Positions 21,589 through 29,982 of a stretch of DNA of 64,000 bases are shown one piece after another. Source of the DNA: Leptodactylus fallax. Its lineage: Eukaryota; Chordata; Amphibia; Anura; Leptodactylidae. Numbering within the stretch: position 1 is the first letter of the stretch; each line of letters opens with the position of its first letter. The stretch lies in contig CAMRHE010000132.1 of the NCBI GenBank assembly GCA_947044405.1, positions 4,820,001 to 4,884,000 of the forward strand, read 5' to 3'. The notes below the pieces were generated by a model. It was given only the letters and a program-made list of their open reading frames with translations, had not been told where the DNA came from and made no database searches. Both the position numbers and the translations under genes were made by a program.

Positions 21589-24500
21589 GATTGGCAGTCC
21601 CTGCCTATGACTGTATATCCAGAGGGTTGTACTTTTATGCACAGGGTGGTAGTATACCGATGTATGGCAGGCCAAACAAACTCATCCTGCGCATACCGAA
21701 CAGGGGGAATACCAGCATTTGGCCTAGTGGTCCGTCTGAGGACCGGTGGTATATTATGGGGTGCTGCAGCTATGGGCTGAGAAGGACCAGCGGATTCCGC
21801 ACCTGAGGGGGCACAGGCCGGAGATACAGTAGTCACAGGTGGAACATCCCCAGGAGCAGGGATCGGCCAACAATCATCCTCCTCGTCTGAGGCCCATTCC
21901 GCACCTCCATTCTCTGACTGTGGGAGCTCATTCACATTGGCAGGCCCATCATGATTTGTCCCTTCAGAATGACACAGGCGCAACATATTTCGGTGAAGTA
22001 CTCGAACACAATCAGTTCCTTCTTTCTGGACCTGGTACACTGGCCCATTCGCATACTTGCGGCCAACAACACGATACGGCAAAGCCTCCCATCGGCTTTC
22101 CAATTTCCCTTGGGGTTTCTTGACACGAACTAGCACCAGGTCGCCTGGTTGCAATGGTGCTTCTTGCACTGGGGTCTTATCAGGATGGGGATGTTCTTGC
22201 AGGCGCTGCCGCACCAATCGATGGATCGTCTCAAGTCTCTGCCGGTGCGCCCGCACCCAAGAGGTTGGATCCCTCGGAGGGAACCCATCCACATCATCCA
22301 ACTGTAATTCTCCTATACTTCGCCCAGACCGCCCAAAGAGAAGTGTATAAGGAGAGTACCCCGTTGTAGAATGGACCTGATTGTTATAGGCCCACACCAT
22401 TTCAGACAAGAACTGAGGCCACTGTAACTTCTTGTCTTCCTCCAGAGTCCGCAGCATCTGTAGCAGAGTTCTGTTGAATCTTTCACAGGCCCCATTTCCC
22501 TGAGGGTGGTATGGAGTCGTGTGCGACTTCTTTATCCCGTAGATACGTTGAACTTCTTTCATTACGTGTCCCTCAAAGCAGGCACCCTGGTCGGAGTGGA
22601 TGCGTTGGGGGCACCCATATACTCGAATGAAATCTTGGCACAGAGCACGAGCTGCTGACTCAGCTGTCTGGTCCTTGGTGGCGGTTACCACCGCAAATTT
22701 GGTGAAGTGATCCACCATTACGAGGCAATACTGGTGTCCGCTATTGGATGGGCCCACCATTAGATAGTCTATCATGACGATTTCTAAAGGTTCCTGGGTC
22801 ACGATGGTTTGCAGGGGAGCTCTCTGTTCTATTGCCTTATGGATCTCACAAGTTCGACAGCTGCGGCATACTTCTTCGACCATTTGACGAAGACCAGGGC
22901 AGTAAATCAGTCGCTGTAACCAACGAAAGGTCTTCTCATGACCAAAATGTCCATTCTTATTATGAGCCTCAACTGCCAACGAGCGAGCCAGTTCACTAGG
23001 CACCACAATTTGGTATCGAATGTCGATCTCAGAAGGTAAATAGACCTTTCGGCATAGCACTCCATTTTTCATCTCCAACTTTTCCCACTGACTCAGAACA
23101 GATAATATCTCACGTGTCAGTCGTTCTCTTTCCTCTCTACAGGGCTTCTGGCCTTTCTCAACACACTTGATCATCTGTGCCAGCCCCTCATGGGTCTGTT
23201 GTATCTGTGCCCATTCCTGTCGTGAGGGACCAAAGAAAGGAGCCGTTTCAGTCCCCTCCATCTCAAACTGATTAGCGGCGGCCAAGGCCTGTGAAAATCT
23301 GCTGAAGTCGGGCACCTCCACATGCTCCAACTCATGATCCACGTCTACTGTGGGGGTCTGGGCGGTTACCCTAGAAAGCCCGTCAGCATTCTGGTTCTCT
23401 GTCTTGGACCGATACTTAATGCGGTAATTGAACTTAGTCATTCGGGCTATCCACCTCTGCTCTAACGCCCCGAGCTTGGCATTTTCCAGGTGAGCTAGTG
23501 GGTTGTTGTCAGTCAGTACTAAAACTTCAGCACCGGTCAAATATTCAGAGAATTTCTCGGTCATGGCCCATACCAGTGCCAACAGCTCCAACTTAAATGA
23601 ACTATAATTCTCGGGGTTTCTTTCAGAATCTCTCAAAGACCGGCTGCCGTACGCTATGACCCTCTCCTGGCCATCCTGAAGCTGGGAAAGCACTGCTCCA
23701 AGACCATACAGGCTTGCATCCGTATACAGCTGGAACGGCAAGTGGTAATCAGCATATGCCAAGATTGGGGCTGTTGTCAGTGCATCCTTTAATGCCTGGA
23801 AGGCTTGTTCCTGTTCAAGTCCCCACTTCACGGACCGGTTCTTTGGACCACCGGATGTGCCTCGTAGGAGAGCATTAAGTGGTGCTGCTACCTTGACGAA
23901 ATCCTTAATAAACCGTCGATAGTAACCGGCTACTCCAAGGAACGCCCTCACTTCTCGCAGGGTAGTCGGTATTGGCCAATCTTGAACAGCCGCTATCTTG
24001 TCTCTTGATGGTCTCACCCCTTCTCCTGATACGCGGTGACCCAAGTAATCAATTTCAGATTGGAACAACCGACATTTACTGGGTTTCAATTTGAGCCCAT
24101 GTTCCCGCAATCTTCGAAATACTTGCCCCAACTGGTGGAGATGGTCTTCAAAGGTCGCAGAATACACTATAATGTCATCCAAGTAGATGAGAGTGAACTC
24201 AAAGTTGAAGTCACCGAGACATTTCTCCATCAACCGCTGAAACGTTCCGGGTGCATTTGTCAACCCGAAGGGCATCCGGTTAAATTCGTATAGTCCCATG
24301 GGCAAGATGAATGCCGTCTTCTCCTTGTCTTTTGTGGCCATCGGCACCTGCCAATACCCACTAGCCAGATCTAGTGAGGAGAAGTACCGGGCTCTCCCCA
24401 GCGCTGAGAGGGACTCCTCAATCCGTGGCAAGGGGTAGGAATCTCGTACGGTGCAAGCGTTTAACTTCCGATAGTCTACGCAAAATCGGATGGACCCATC

Positions 24501-24863
24501 TTTTTTTCTTACTAACACCACAGGAGCTGCCCAGGGACTCTGGCTTTCTTGGATGATCCCACCCTGTAGCATCTTAGCTAACAGTTCTTTTACCTCCTGA
24601 TACAACTGTGGAGGAATTTGTCGGTAGCGCTCTCTAATTGGAGGGGTGTCTCCTGTGGGAATCTCATGGTAGATCCCTGTGGTACATCCAAAATCTTCAG
24701 CATACCGTGAAAAGGCGGCTCGGTTCTCCCACAACAGTTCATCTACCTTCTGCACCCATTCCAGAGAACATGAACTTGCATCCATCTTCATCTGTTCTCG
24801 AATTGCACGGCCATTCCATTCAGAGGTGGGTTCCTCATCTTCTCCCATGGACACAGTTACGGT
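21585..24863 (-). CDS. Gypsy B pol (RT, RNase H, integrase), separated from pro by one TGA
   Basis: An open frame of about 1,092 codons follows the stop at 24864-24866. Counting from the first Met (24854): RT motifs LDLASGYWQVPM (about 161) and YLDD (about 224-227); RNase H YTDAS (about 377), LTDNNP and NADGLSR; the integrase zinc finger HNKNGHFGHEKT with CRSCRTC (about 631-669); and the DDE core D696, D755, E791 with 35 residues between the last two. A Pro-rich tail ends in the polypurine tract. It is probably made only as part of a Gag-Pro-Pol fusion. The TGA may be a CGA-to-TGA mutation, because the frame continues unchanged across it. Otherwise the enzyme residues look intact. Confidence 0.92.
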   Translation of the reverse strand, partial: TVTVSMGEDEEPTSEWNGRAIREQMKMDASSCSLEWVQKVDELLWENRAAFSRYAEDFGCTTGIYHEIPTGDTPPIRERYRQIPPQLYQEVKELLAKMLQGGIIQESQSPWAAPVVLVRKKDGSIRFCVDYRKLNACTVRDSYPLPRIEESLSALGRARYFSSLDLASGYWQVPMATKDKEKTAFILPMGLYEFNRMPFGLTNAPGTFQRLMEKCLGDFNFEFTLIYLDDIIVYSATFEDHLHQLGQVFRRLREHGLKLKPSKCRLFQSEIDYLGHRVSGEGVRPSRDKIAAVQDWPIPTTLREVRAFLGVAGYYRRFIKDFVKVAAPLNALLRGTSGGPKNRSVKWGLEQEQAFQALKDALTTAPILAYADYHLPFQLYTDASLYGLGAVLSQLQDGQERVIAYGSRSLRDSERNPENYSSFKLELLALVWAMTEKFSEYLTGAEVLVLTDNNPLAHLENAKLGALEQRWIARMTKFNYRIKYRSKTENQNADGLSRVTAQTPTVDVDHELEHVEVPDFSRFSQALAAANQFEMEGTETAPFFGPSRQEWAQIQQTHEGLAQMIKCVEKGQKPCREERERLTREILSVLSQWEKLEMKNGVLCRKVYLPSEIDIRYQIVVPSELARSLAVEAHNKNGHFGHEKTFRWLQRLIYCPGLRQMVEEVCRSCRTCEIHKAIEQRAPLQTIVTQEPLEIVMIDYLMVGPSNSGHQYCLVMVDHFTKFAVVTATKDQTAESAARALCQDFIRVYGCPQRIHSDQGACFEGHVMKEVQRIYGIKKSHTTPYHPQGNGACERFNRTLLQMLRTLEEDKKLQWPQFLSEMVWAYNNQVHSTTGYSPYTLLFGRSGRSIGELQLDDVDGFPPRDPTSWVRAHRQRLETIHRLVRQRLQEHPHPDKTPVQEAPLQPGDLVLVRVKKPQGKLESRWEALPYRVVGRKYANGPVYQVQKEGTDCVRVLHRNMLRLCHSEGTNHDGPANVNELPQSENGGAEWASDEEDDCWPIPAPGDVPPVTTVSPACAPSGAESAGPSQPIAAAPHNIPPVLRRTTRPNAGIPPVRYAQDEFVWPAIHRYTTTLCIKVQPSGYTVIGRDCQS

Positions 24864-25733
24864 TCACTCATCCCTTTCAGTCGGCTTCAGCTGCATTGGA
24901 GTTACTTTCCTTACTTCCTCCGGAGTCACATAGATGTTAGCCAGCTGCCTCCCTGGGGTCAGGTCCACACTCTGGTCCTGAGTGTTTACACATCGAAGTG
25001 GTACTCTTCCATTGCGAACTATTGCCAAGGAACGGGCCACTAGCGGATCAACACCTCCTTCGGCTGCCTGCAGTGGTTCTACCAACACAGCTATGCCCTC
25101 TAGTTTCCGACAGGTGCCTACGGGCATAGACACTATTGTCTCCCGACTGGGTGGCAGTGTAACTTTTGTATGCAAAGGAACTGAAATTCGAGCCAGAGGA
25201 CGCTGCGCATCCGAACTTTTCTGTAAGCCACATGTCCGGATCAGCCGCTGGAAAGCTTTTTGAGTAGGCCGATGGGTGGTGGTTTCTTTCCAATAACCGT
25301 GACCTTTCTTTTCAAAGAGGATCTGATCTAATTCTTTTAACACATTCATCCCCAAAATGACAGGGACCTTTACTTCATGTGACTCCTGTACCACCACAAT
25401 GCCTTTCCTACCTAGATCTTGGCCACATACCCGGACATTCATCCAGGCCACTCCCACGACTGGAACTGGTAACTGGTTAGCTGCGACCACTCGTACAAAT
25501 GTATGGGGATCATATTTCACATGTTGCTGGAAGTACCGTTCATAACAGTCTCTACTCAAGGTCGTTACTTGGGAACCCGTGTCAATCATCCCGGTAACCG
25601 GAATACCCTCCATTTCAACCTGTATAACAGGACTTGCAGCGATCAGGTCATCATTAGGGCATTCTCCCCACATAGTCTCCTTGTCAGTCTCCCCTACTAC
25701 ACGCCCTACAGCAGCAGGGGACTTCAGTTTAAC
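24864..25733 (-). CDS. Gypsy B protease region, reached by -1 frameshift
   Basis: The frame is -1 relative to gag and open from the slippery site at 25727-25733, with no start codon needed there. The first Met is at 25673. The aspartic protease shows MIDTGSQVTTL (DTGS at about 31-34 from that Met) and VILGMNVL further on, as in Gypsy retropepsins. The region is followed by a linker of about 150 residues toward RT and ends at TGA (24864-24866). Pol continues in the same frame after it. The cleavage enzyme would mature the polyprotein. The terminal stop makes this copy unlikely to produce full-length Gag-Pol unless the stop is read through. Confidence 0.85.
   Translation of the reverse strand, partial: VKLKSPAAVGRVVGETDKETMWGECPNDDLIAASPVIQVEMEGIPVTGMIDTGSQVTTLSRDCYERYFQQHVKYDPHTFVRVVAANQLPVPVVGVAWMNVRVCGQDLGRKGIVVVQESHEVKVPVILGMNVLKELDQILFEKKGHGYWKETTTHRPTQKAFQRLIRTCGLQKSSDAQRPLARISVPLHTKVTLPPSRETIVSMPVGTCRKLEGIAVLVEPLQAAEGGVDPLVARSLAIVRNGRVPLRCVNTQDQSVDLTPGRQLANIYVTPEEVRKVTPMQLKPTERDE
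25691..25733 (-). promoter_or_regulatory. programmed -1 ribosomal frameshift signal, Gypsy B gag/pro
   Basis: On the minus strand, slippery heptamer G TTA AAC (25727-25733) is read in the gag frame and is directly followed by the gag stop TGA (25724-25726). After a 6-nt spacer (TGAAGT), CCCCTGCTGC (25711-25720) pairs with GTAGTAGGGG (25691-25700) across a 10-nt loop, giving ten consecutive pairs, two of them G-U. GUUAAAC is a known functional slippery site (equine arteritis virus). The pro-pol frame is exactly the -1 frame. Efficiency is not known. Confidence 0.85.
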
Positions 25734-26749
25734 GGCGGTCTCTCATAAGTTTGTCGCTGCTCTGGACATCTAGCAGCAACGTGGCCCATCCGTCCACACT
25801 CCCAGCAGCGTATCTCCCGTCGTTCTGGCCATCTGTTTGGGCCCCTTCGGTAAGCCCCTTCGATTTCTCCTGAGCACTGCATTAACTGATTTGGACCCCT
25901 TCGGTAGGTCCTATCCTCATCCCTCCAGCGGGGTGGTGGGTGATTCTGATTTTCTGGGTATGGACGGCTCACCCTTTCACCTCCAGTTTTCTGGAAGTCT
26001 GCAATTTTCATAGAATGTTCATCACAACGGGTGTGCAAGTGTTCCATTTGCTCTTGCAGTTTCTGCATTACTGTGAGAATTTCTTTAACCGTCCCCTTTT
26101 CTACTGTCTCTGAGCCAGAACTAGCCCCCTGTGACAAAGTAACTCCAACTGCGGTCTGGGGCTTCGGGAACATACTATTGGCACGGGAGATGGCCTCTAC
26201 CTGTACATCATGGAATTTAGCATCAGTCTCTCGTCGTATAAAATCCTGCATAGTCACAGTTAAACTGCCGTCACGTATCCCCAGGACAAACTGGTCACGG
26301 AGAGTCCGATCAGGGTTACAGAAGGCTGGCGAGCCCCCTCTTTCCTTCACTTGAATATCTCGGAGCAGTTCTTGTAGGGCATTTGCATATTGGGGAAGGC
26401 TTTCATTCTCCTGTTGTACCCTCTGGAAGAACCGAGCCTGCAGAGACCCCAGCAATGCAGTTTCTCCATAAATGGTTTCTAGAATCTGGACTACTTGCTC
26501 AAATGTCTGCCTTTGTTCAAATGGCCTCAATATCACCGTGGTCTTAGCATCCCCTTGTAATGTCAATATTGCTAGCTCTACTAGTACTTCTGGTGCGGTC
26601 TGGTACATTCGCTGTATCATTCGTATCTGTTCCACCCACATACTCACTGACATATTATTGCCATCAAATTTAGCTAACTGACTTATTATAGCCCCTGCTG
26701 GCATTCTTCCTCCAGCACCATTCTCCCGAACGGGTGCGTCACCGTCCAT
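25724..26749 (-). CDS. Gypsy B gag, 341 aa
   Basis: Structural capsid/nucleocapsid protein. The start chosen is the ATG at 26749, just after the primer-binding site. The frame is also open upstream to 26851, but that part is LTR and primer-site sequence. The N-terminal half (AKFDGNNMSVSMWVEQIRMI, LTLQGDAKTTVIL, QARFFQRVQQENESLPQYAN) has the helical capsid pattern of Gypsy gags. A CCHC zinc knuckle (CWECGRMGHVAARC) sits at about 315-328, near the C-terminus, for RNA binding. The frame ends at a TGA that overlaps the frameshift signal. No internal stop or frameshift was seen. Confidence 0.92.
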   Translation of the reverse strand: MDGDAPVRENGAGGRMPAGAIISQLAKFDGNNMSVSMWVEQIRMIQRMYQTAPEVLVELAILTLQGDAKTTVILRPFEQRQTFEQVVQILETIYGETALLGSLQARFFQRVQQENESLPQYANALQELLRDIQVKERGGSPAFCNPDRTLRDQFVLGIRDGSLTVTMQDFIRRETDAKFHDVQVEAISRANSMFPKPQTAVGVTLSQGASSGSETVEKGTVKEILTVMQKLQEQMEHLHTRCDEHSMKIADFQKTGGERVSRPYPENQNHPPPRWRDEDRTYRRGPNQLMQCSGEIEGAYRRGPNRWPERREIRCWECGRMGHVAARCPEQRQTYERPPLN

Positions 26750-26761
26750 TCTGGTAAGCGG

Positions 26762-26779
26762 ATCCTGCCGACTACGCCA
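26762..26779 (-). promoter_or_regulatory. Gypsy B primer-binding site (tRNA-Ser)
   Basis: Plus-strand ATCCTGCCGACTACGCCA equals the 3' end of a vertebrate tRNA-Ser including CCA, as I recall it, so its complement on the element's strand would anneal to that tRNA. It begins 3 nt inside the 5' LTR. Confidence 0.8.
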
Positions 26780-26782
26780 ATT

Positions 26783-27751
26783 TGTGAACCGAGAGCAAGG
26801 CAGGTGGTTTGGACTCCGCAACCAGAAATGAACGCACACGCGGTAGTTCAAGAAAAGAATATATATTTACTATAAGTTAATAAAGGCTAGTTAAAGGTAA
26901 AATGACATGGATAAAGACAAGCAAAATATACAATATAGCATGAACAATTTCAAGGCAAATTCTGCAATGGTTTCTACTTTTACTCTGTCCACTTCTGCAG
27001 TATGGACACTGAATGAACAATATACTCAAAACTATCCCTAACTGACCCTGACATCACATTTGGGTGCACCCCCTTTTCCCCAGTGGTCCAGGTGGACCGC
27101 TTACAGTCCGTAGAAGCGCGCGGTGGGGCCCAAAGTCATTCCTTTCTTTTATAGTGAAGCGTCCTCTCCTCAGTTATCAGGATCTTGGGAGAAATGAAGT
27201 CCTCTTTAACAGGGAAACCCAATGAATGCAATGTAATCCAACAGCAGATTCCACTCAGCACACTGACAGTCCTGCCGAATCCATACACTGAGCTGGGTTG
27301 TAAGCCGGGGTTTAGCAGGTGCTGTCCAGTACATCAACAGCACTGCGAGTCTCTATCTGTGGTATCCATATACACAGTCACAATGTCAGTCTCACTGATC
27401 AGCCACTGAGCACAGTTCCTTTCACGTGGACTCACTAGTCCTGTTGTCTCTTTACACTCTGTTTGTCTCTGGACCAAGATACAGCTTAGCTGTACAGAAA
27501 AATCTCCACACCAGTTCAATACAACACTTGCCAAGATGGCTGCTGCTCTCTGTCTCGTCACTTCCTGCTGCTCTGCTCACACTCTGTCTGCAGAACAGGC
27601 AGGCTGACATAAAAGGGGGGGGGTCTCACTCCAGCATCATGTCACAATTACAATGGCTGCTGTCTTAAAGGAACAGAATCACAGAAATACATTCAACATT
27701 AACAGTTTATACAGACAAATGAAGCTTAGGACAACATTGGCTATCTCTTAC
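26783..27751 (-). repeat. Gypsy B 5' LTR, uninterrupted
   Basis: 969 bp from TGTGAACC to CTCTTACA. It differs from the split 3' LTR at a few places, for example G/A in AAAGTC(G/A)TTCC, T/C in CTGTCT(T/C)GTCA, G/A in GGCT(G/A)TCTC, and the G-run length. Confidence 0.95.
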
Positions 27752-27756
27752 AGCGG
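27752..27756. repeat. target duplication of Gypsy B, right copy (AGCGG)
   Basis: Matches 13179-13183. Ngaro coding sequence resumes at 27757 in the same phase. Confidence 0.9.
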
Positions 27757-27846
27757 TTTCGTGCCCTGGCTCCGGGGGCGGAAGTGGAAGGGATTCCATG
27801 TCCTCTAGAATTATGGGACTTGGTTTGCGAAAAGCAGGGACATTGA
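27757..27846 (+). pseudogene. C-terminal tail of Ngaro RT/RNase H
   Basis: Thirty codons continue the RNase H frame that ended at 13183. They begin FRALAPGAEVEGIPCP and stop at TGA 27844-27846. The last 49 nt overlap the recombinase frame, whose ATG is at 27798, so the two genes overlapped before Gypsy B arrived. Confidence 0.75.
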
Positions 27847-28733
27847 TTCAGGCATCGTTGGCCCCCGGCACCTGGGATAAGTATTCAAGGGCTTGGCAGC
27901 TTTGGGAGGATTGGGTGGGAGATTTAGGTCAGGTACATACTGATGAGGATAGGGTTGGGGCTTTATTGTTCTTGTTAAGCCGTGGGGCTTCAGGGGGGGG
28001 GGGCGGGGCGAAAGTTTTTGGGGGGGGGGGGGGGGGGGGGTTTGGTTTTTGTTTGGGGGGGGGGTTTGGCGGACTTTACCAAACATTTCTTGGTTCAACG
28101 TGCGCTTAAGGGGTTCCGCAGGGGCAGGGGAAGTAGTGACACATGGCGCCCGGTTACATTTCAGCTTTTGGAGCGTTTGGGGGTTGGAACTGGGCCGTTT
28201 TTGTTCTTCGCACTATGAATGCGTTTTGTTTCACCTGGCTTTTTCTCTAGCTTTTTTCGGGGCTCTCAGGGTGGGTGAGTTGGTGTCCGTGTCGACTAAG
28301 CGGCCGGGTGGTTTACAGGTGGATGATGTGTACATGGAGGAAGGGGTCCTAGTGGTCAGGGTTCGCAGGTCTAAGACGGATCAGGCGGGGGCAGGGAAGT
28401 ATCTGCGCCTGGGTGCGGTTGTAGGGTCAGATATGTGCCCGGTGCGTTGTTTGCTTGTTTTTCGGGGGGTTGGTTCCAGCTTCTGCGGGCGGTCCCCTCC
28501 TGCGTCATGAGGATGGTTCGTTCCTTTCCCGTTATCAGTTCTCGGCTGTTTTTAGGGGTTGTTTGGACTCGCTGGGCCTTGACGCCTCTCGATATGCTCC
28601 ACACTCTTTTCGCATTGGCGCAGCGACTGAAGCAGCTAGTTGGGGGTTGAGCTCGGAGGTGGTCCGACGTATCGGTAGGTGGGAATCGCAGAGGTATAGA
28701 TCATACATACGTCCACACCTTGCCCAAATGTGA
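27798..28733 (+). pseudogene. Ngaro tyrosine recombinase (frameshifted)
   Basis: The gene encodes the DNA recombinase that inserts the Ngaro circle in place of an integrase. The N-terminal core (LIQASLAPGTWDKYSRAWQL, VGALLFLLSRG) begins at ATG 27798. It runs into a G-rich stretch at 27992-28068 where the protein is unreadable, then resumes (FTKHFLVQRALKGF, ECVLFHLAFSLAFFGALRVGEL, VRRSKTDQAGAGKYLRLG). A further shift at a G run near 28460-28470 leads to the last part, HSFRIGAATEAASWG, IGRWESQRYRSYIRPHL. Expected catalytic residues are visible: Arg (ALRVGEL), Lys (RSKTD), His-x-x-Arg (HSFR), Trp (GRW) and the nucleophile Tyr (RSYIR). The breaks fall at homopolymers, so some may be consensus errors. 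Confidence 0.85.
27992..28068. other. anomalous G/T-only stretch, probable consensus error
   Basis: Runs of 11, 20 and 10 or more G, separated by short T-rich bits, replace the expected recombinase coding sequence. Coding quality is good on both sides. A similar stretch lies at 32567-32642. Confidence 0.6.
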
Positions 28734-28750
28734 ATCATTGTGTTGTTGGG

Positions 28751-28792
28751 TATTTTCTCCGCCCTCCCCCTACTTTATTTCTTCTTTCGTAG
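28751..28792 (+). promoter_or_regulatory. candidate splice acceptor before the Ngaro hydrolase
   Basis: A long pyrimidine tract (CTCCGCCCTCCCCCTAC...TTTCTTCTTTC) ends in GTAG|GCC directly upstream of the hydrolase coding region and downstream of the recombinase stop. The matching donor is unclear; a weak C|GTCCAC near 28710 would keep phase. Confidence 0.4.
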
Positions 28793-29389
28793 GCCCTCCT
28801 GCTCGGTTAGTTTGGATCTTCGGCCATTCTTTTGTGTTCTGGGGGCGCGGAGAGGGCCGGCGTGCGGTGGAATGGTCGGCAGCTGGGGTTCGACAGGGCT
28901 GCGGTCGTTGTACGTTGGATTGGAGTCCGAGGTATGGTGTGGAGTCGGGTCATGCCCGAAATCCACAGGTGCACGAGGTTGGATCGGTCTCCGGACATTA
29001 TCGTGATACATGCTGGTGGCAATGACCTGGGGGTTCGTCCCTTTCGCGATTTAGTGAGGGACATAAAGTATGACTTGTTGAGGTTGTGGTCCATGTTTCC
29101 GGGGATTGTTCCCGTGTGGTCCGATATTGTACCGAGAAAAACATGGCGGGAGGCTAGGTCTGTTGAAAGGCTCAACAAGGCCAGGATTAAGGTTAACCGG
29201 GCTGTTGCAGGGTTTGTGTCCAGGAACGGCGGTGTGTGCGTGCGGCACAAGGAGTTGGAGTCTGGGGAGGGGGAGTTTTGGTTGCGGGACGGGGTCCATC
29301 TGAATGCGGTGGGTATAGATTTGTGGACACTAGGTATCCAGGAGGGTGTTGAGAGGGCCCTGGAAGTGTGGCGGGTCTCTCACGCTTAA
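28793..29389 (+). pseudogene. Ngaro SGNH (GDSL-type) hydrolase, frameshifted
   Basis: A hydrolase domain is carried by some Ngaro elements; its role in the element is unknown. Block I is LVWIFGHSFVFWG (28798-28845) with Ser of GHS as nucleophile. After a one-base shift in the GGGGGCGCGG stretch near 28845 the frame continues at 28850-29389 with RWIGVRGMVWSRVMPE, block III IVIHAGGNDLG (Gly and Asn of the oxyanion hole) and block V WLRDGVHLNAVG (Asp and His). The frame ends 22 bp before repeat B1. Because S, G, N and H are all kept, the domain was probably functional in the source element. No signal peptide or transmembrane segment is apparent. The start may depend on splicing or readthrough from the recombinase frame. 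Confidence 0.8.
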
Positions 29390-29410
29390 GGGATTAAGGC
29401 GTGCTCGCAG

Positions 29411-29982
29411 TGGCGGGTGGGGTCCTTGGAGTTGGTGGTCAATTGGCTAAAAGGGTGGAGTCAAAGGTAGGCTCCACCTATACATTTGGTGGTAATTGCA
29501 CATTTTGGTGGATGGCCTGGCGCACGGTGAACGGTTACAGGGTAAATTGGCCCTGGGAGCTGGTACATGGAAGAAGGAGTTCGTCTTTATTCATGGTGCC
29601 GCCGAGCCGGTGGTCGCGGCTGGTGGTAAATTTATGGTGTGGTTATGTTAGCGCCAGGCCGGGGGATTGATAGTTTTTTGTAGCTCCAAGGACTCTTACC
29701 CAGGTTAAGCGTTTATTGTTAAATTATTTTAAGTTATGCAAATTATAATAAGTTATACTTGTTGTTATTTATTTGTTGTTTGTTAATAAATACGGCTGCT
29801 GTGGCCGATTTAATCCAACCCTTTGGTCTTGGTTTATTTCTAAGGGGTGGGGGGTTTGAGAGCTGGGGGGCAGGGGTCGAGGCTGGAAAAGAGGGGGAAG
29901 GCATTTAGGCCCAGCAGTTTGGGTATCAAAGGTGGTGGTGGGGTTCATAGGGGGACCCCGTTATCAGCAATGCCCAGTCAGG
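29411..29982 (+). repeat. Ngaro split repeat B1
   Basis: 572 bp, repeated as B2 at 30244-30815 with about two differences seen (GGTTAT(G/A)TTAG; ATAA(G/A)TTAT). It includes an 85-90-codon open frame (LGVGGQLAKRVESKVGSTYT...) of unknown meaning, and an AATAAA signal near 29785. It joins A2 directly with a shared GG, as a circle junction would. Confidence 0.9.

Larger units (their letters stand above)
13184..27751 (-). mobile_element. Gypsy LTR retrotransposon B (contains Gypsy A)
   Basis: A complete minus-strand Gypsy element has 5' LTR 26783-27751, a primer-binding site, gag, pro-pol, a polypurine tract and a 3' LTR split into 13184-13686 and 21103-21570. Without Gypsy A it is about 7.15 kb. 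The two LTRs (969 and about 971 bp) show only a handful of differences by eye, so insertion was recent. There is no env gene: pol ends inside the polypurine tract. Confidence 0.93.

Noticed and set aside
21243..21806. 187-codon plus-strand frame at the Gypsy B LTR/pol junction
   Set aside because: Antisense to pol and LTR; no domain.
26762..26779. tRNA-Ser gene
   Set aside because: Only the last 18 nt of the tRNA sense sequence are present, exactly next to the LTR. It is a primer-binding site.
26750..26851. Upstream start for Gypsy B gag
   Set aside because: The extra residues translate LTR and primer-binding sequence. The ATG at 26749 is the sensible start.
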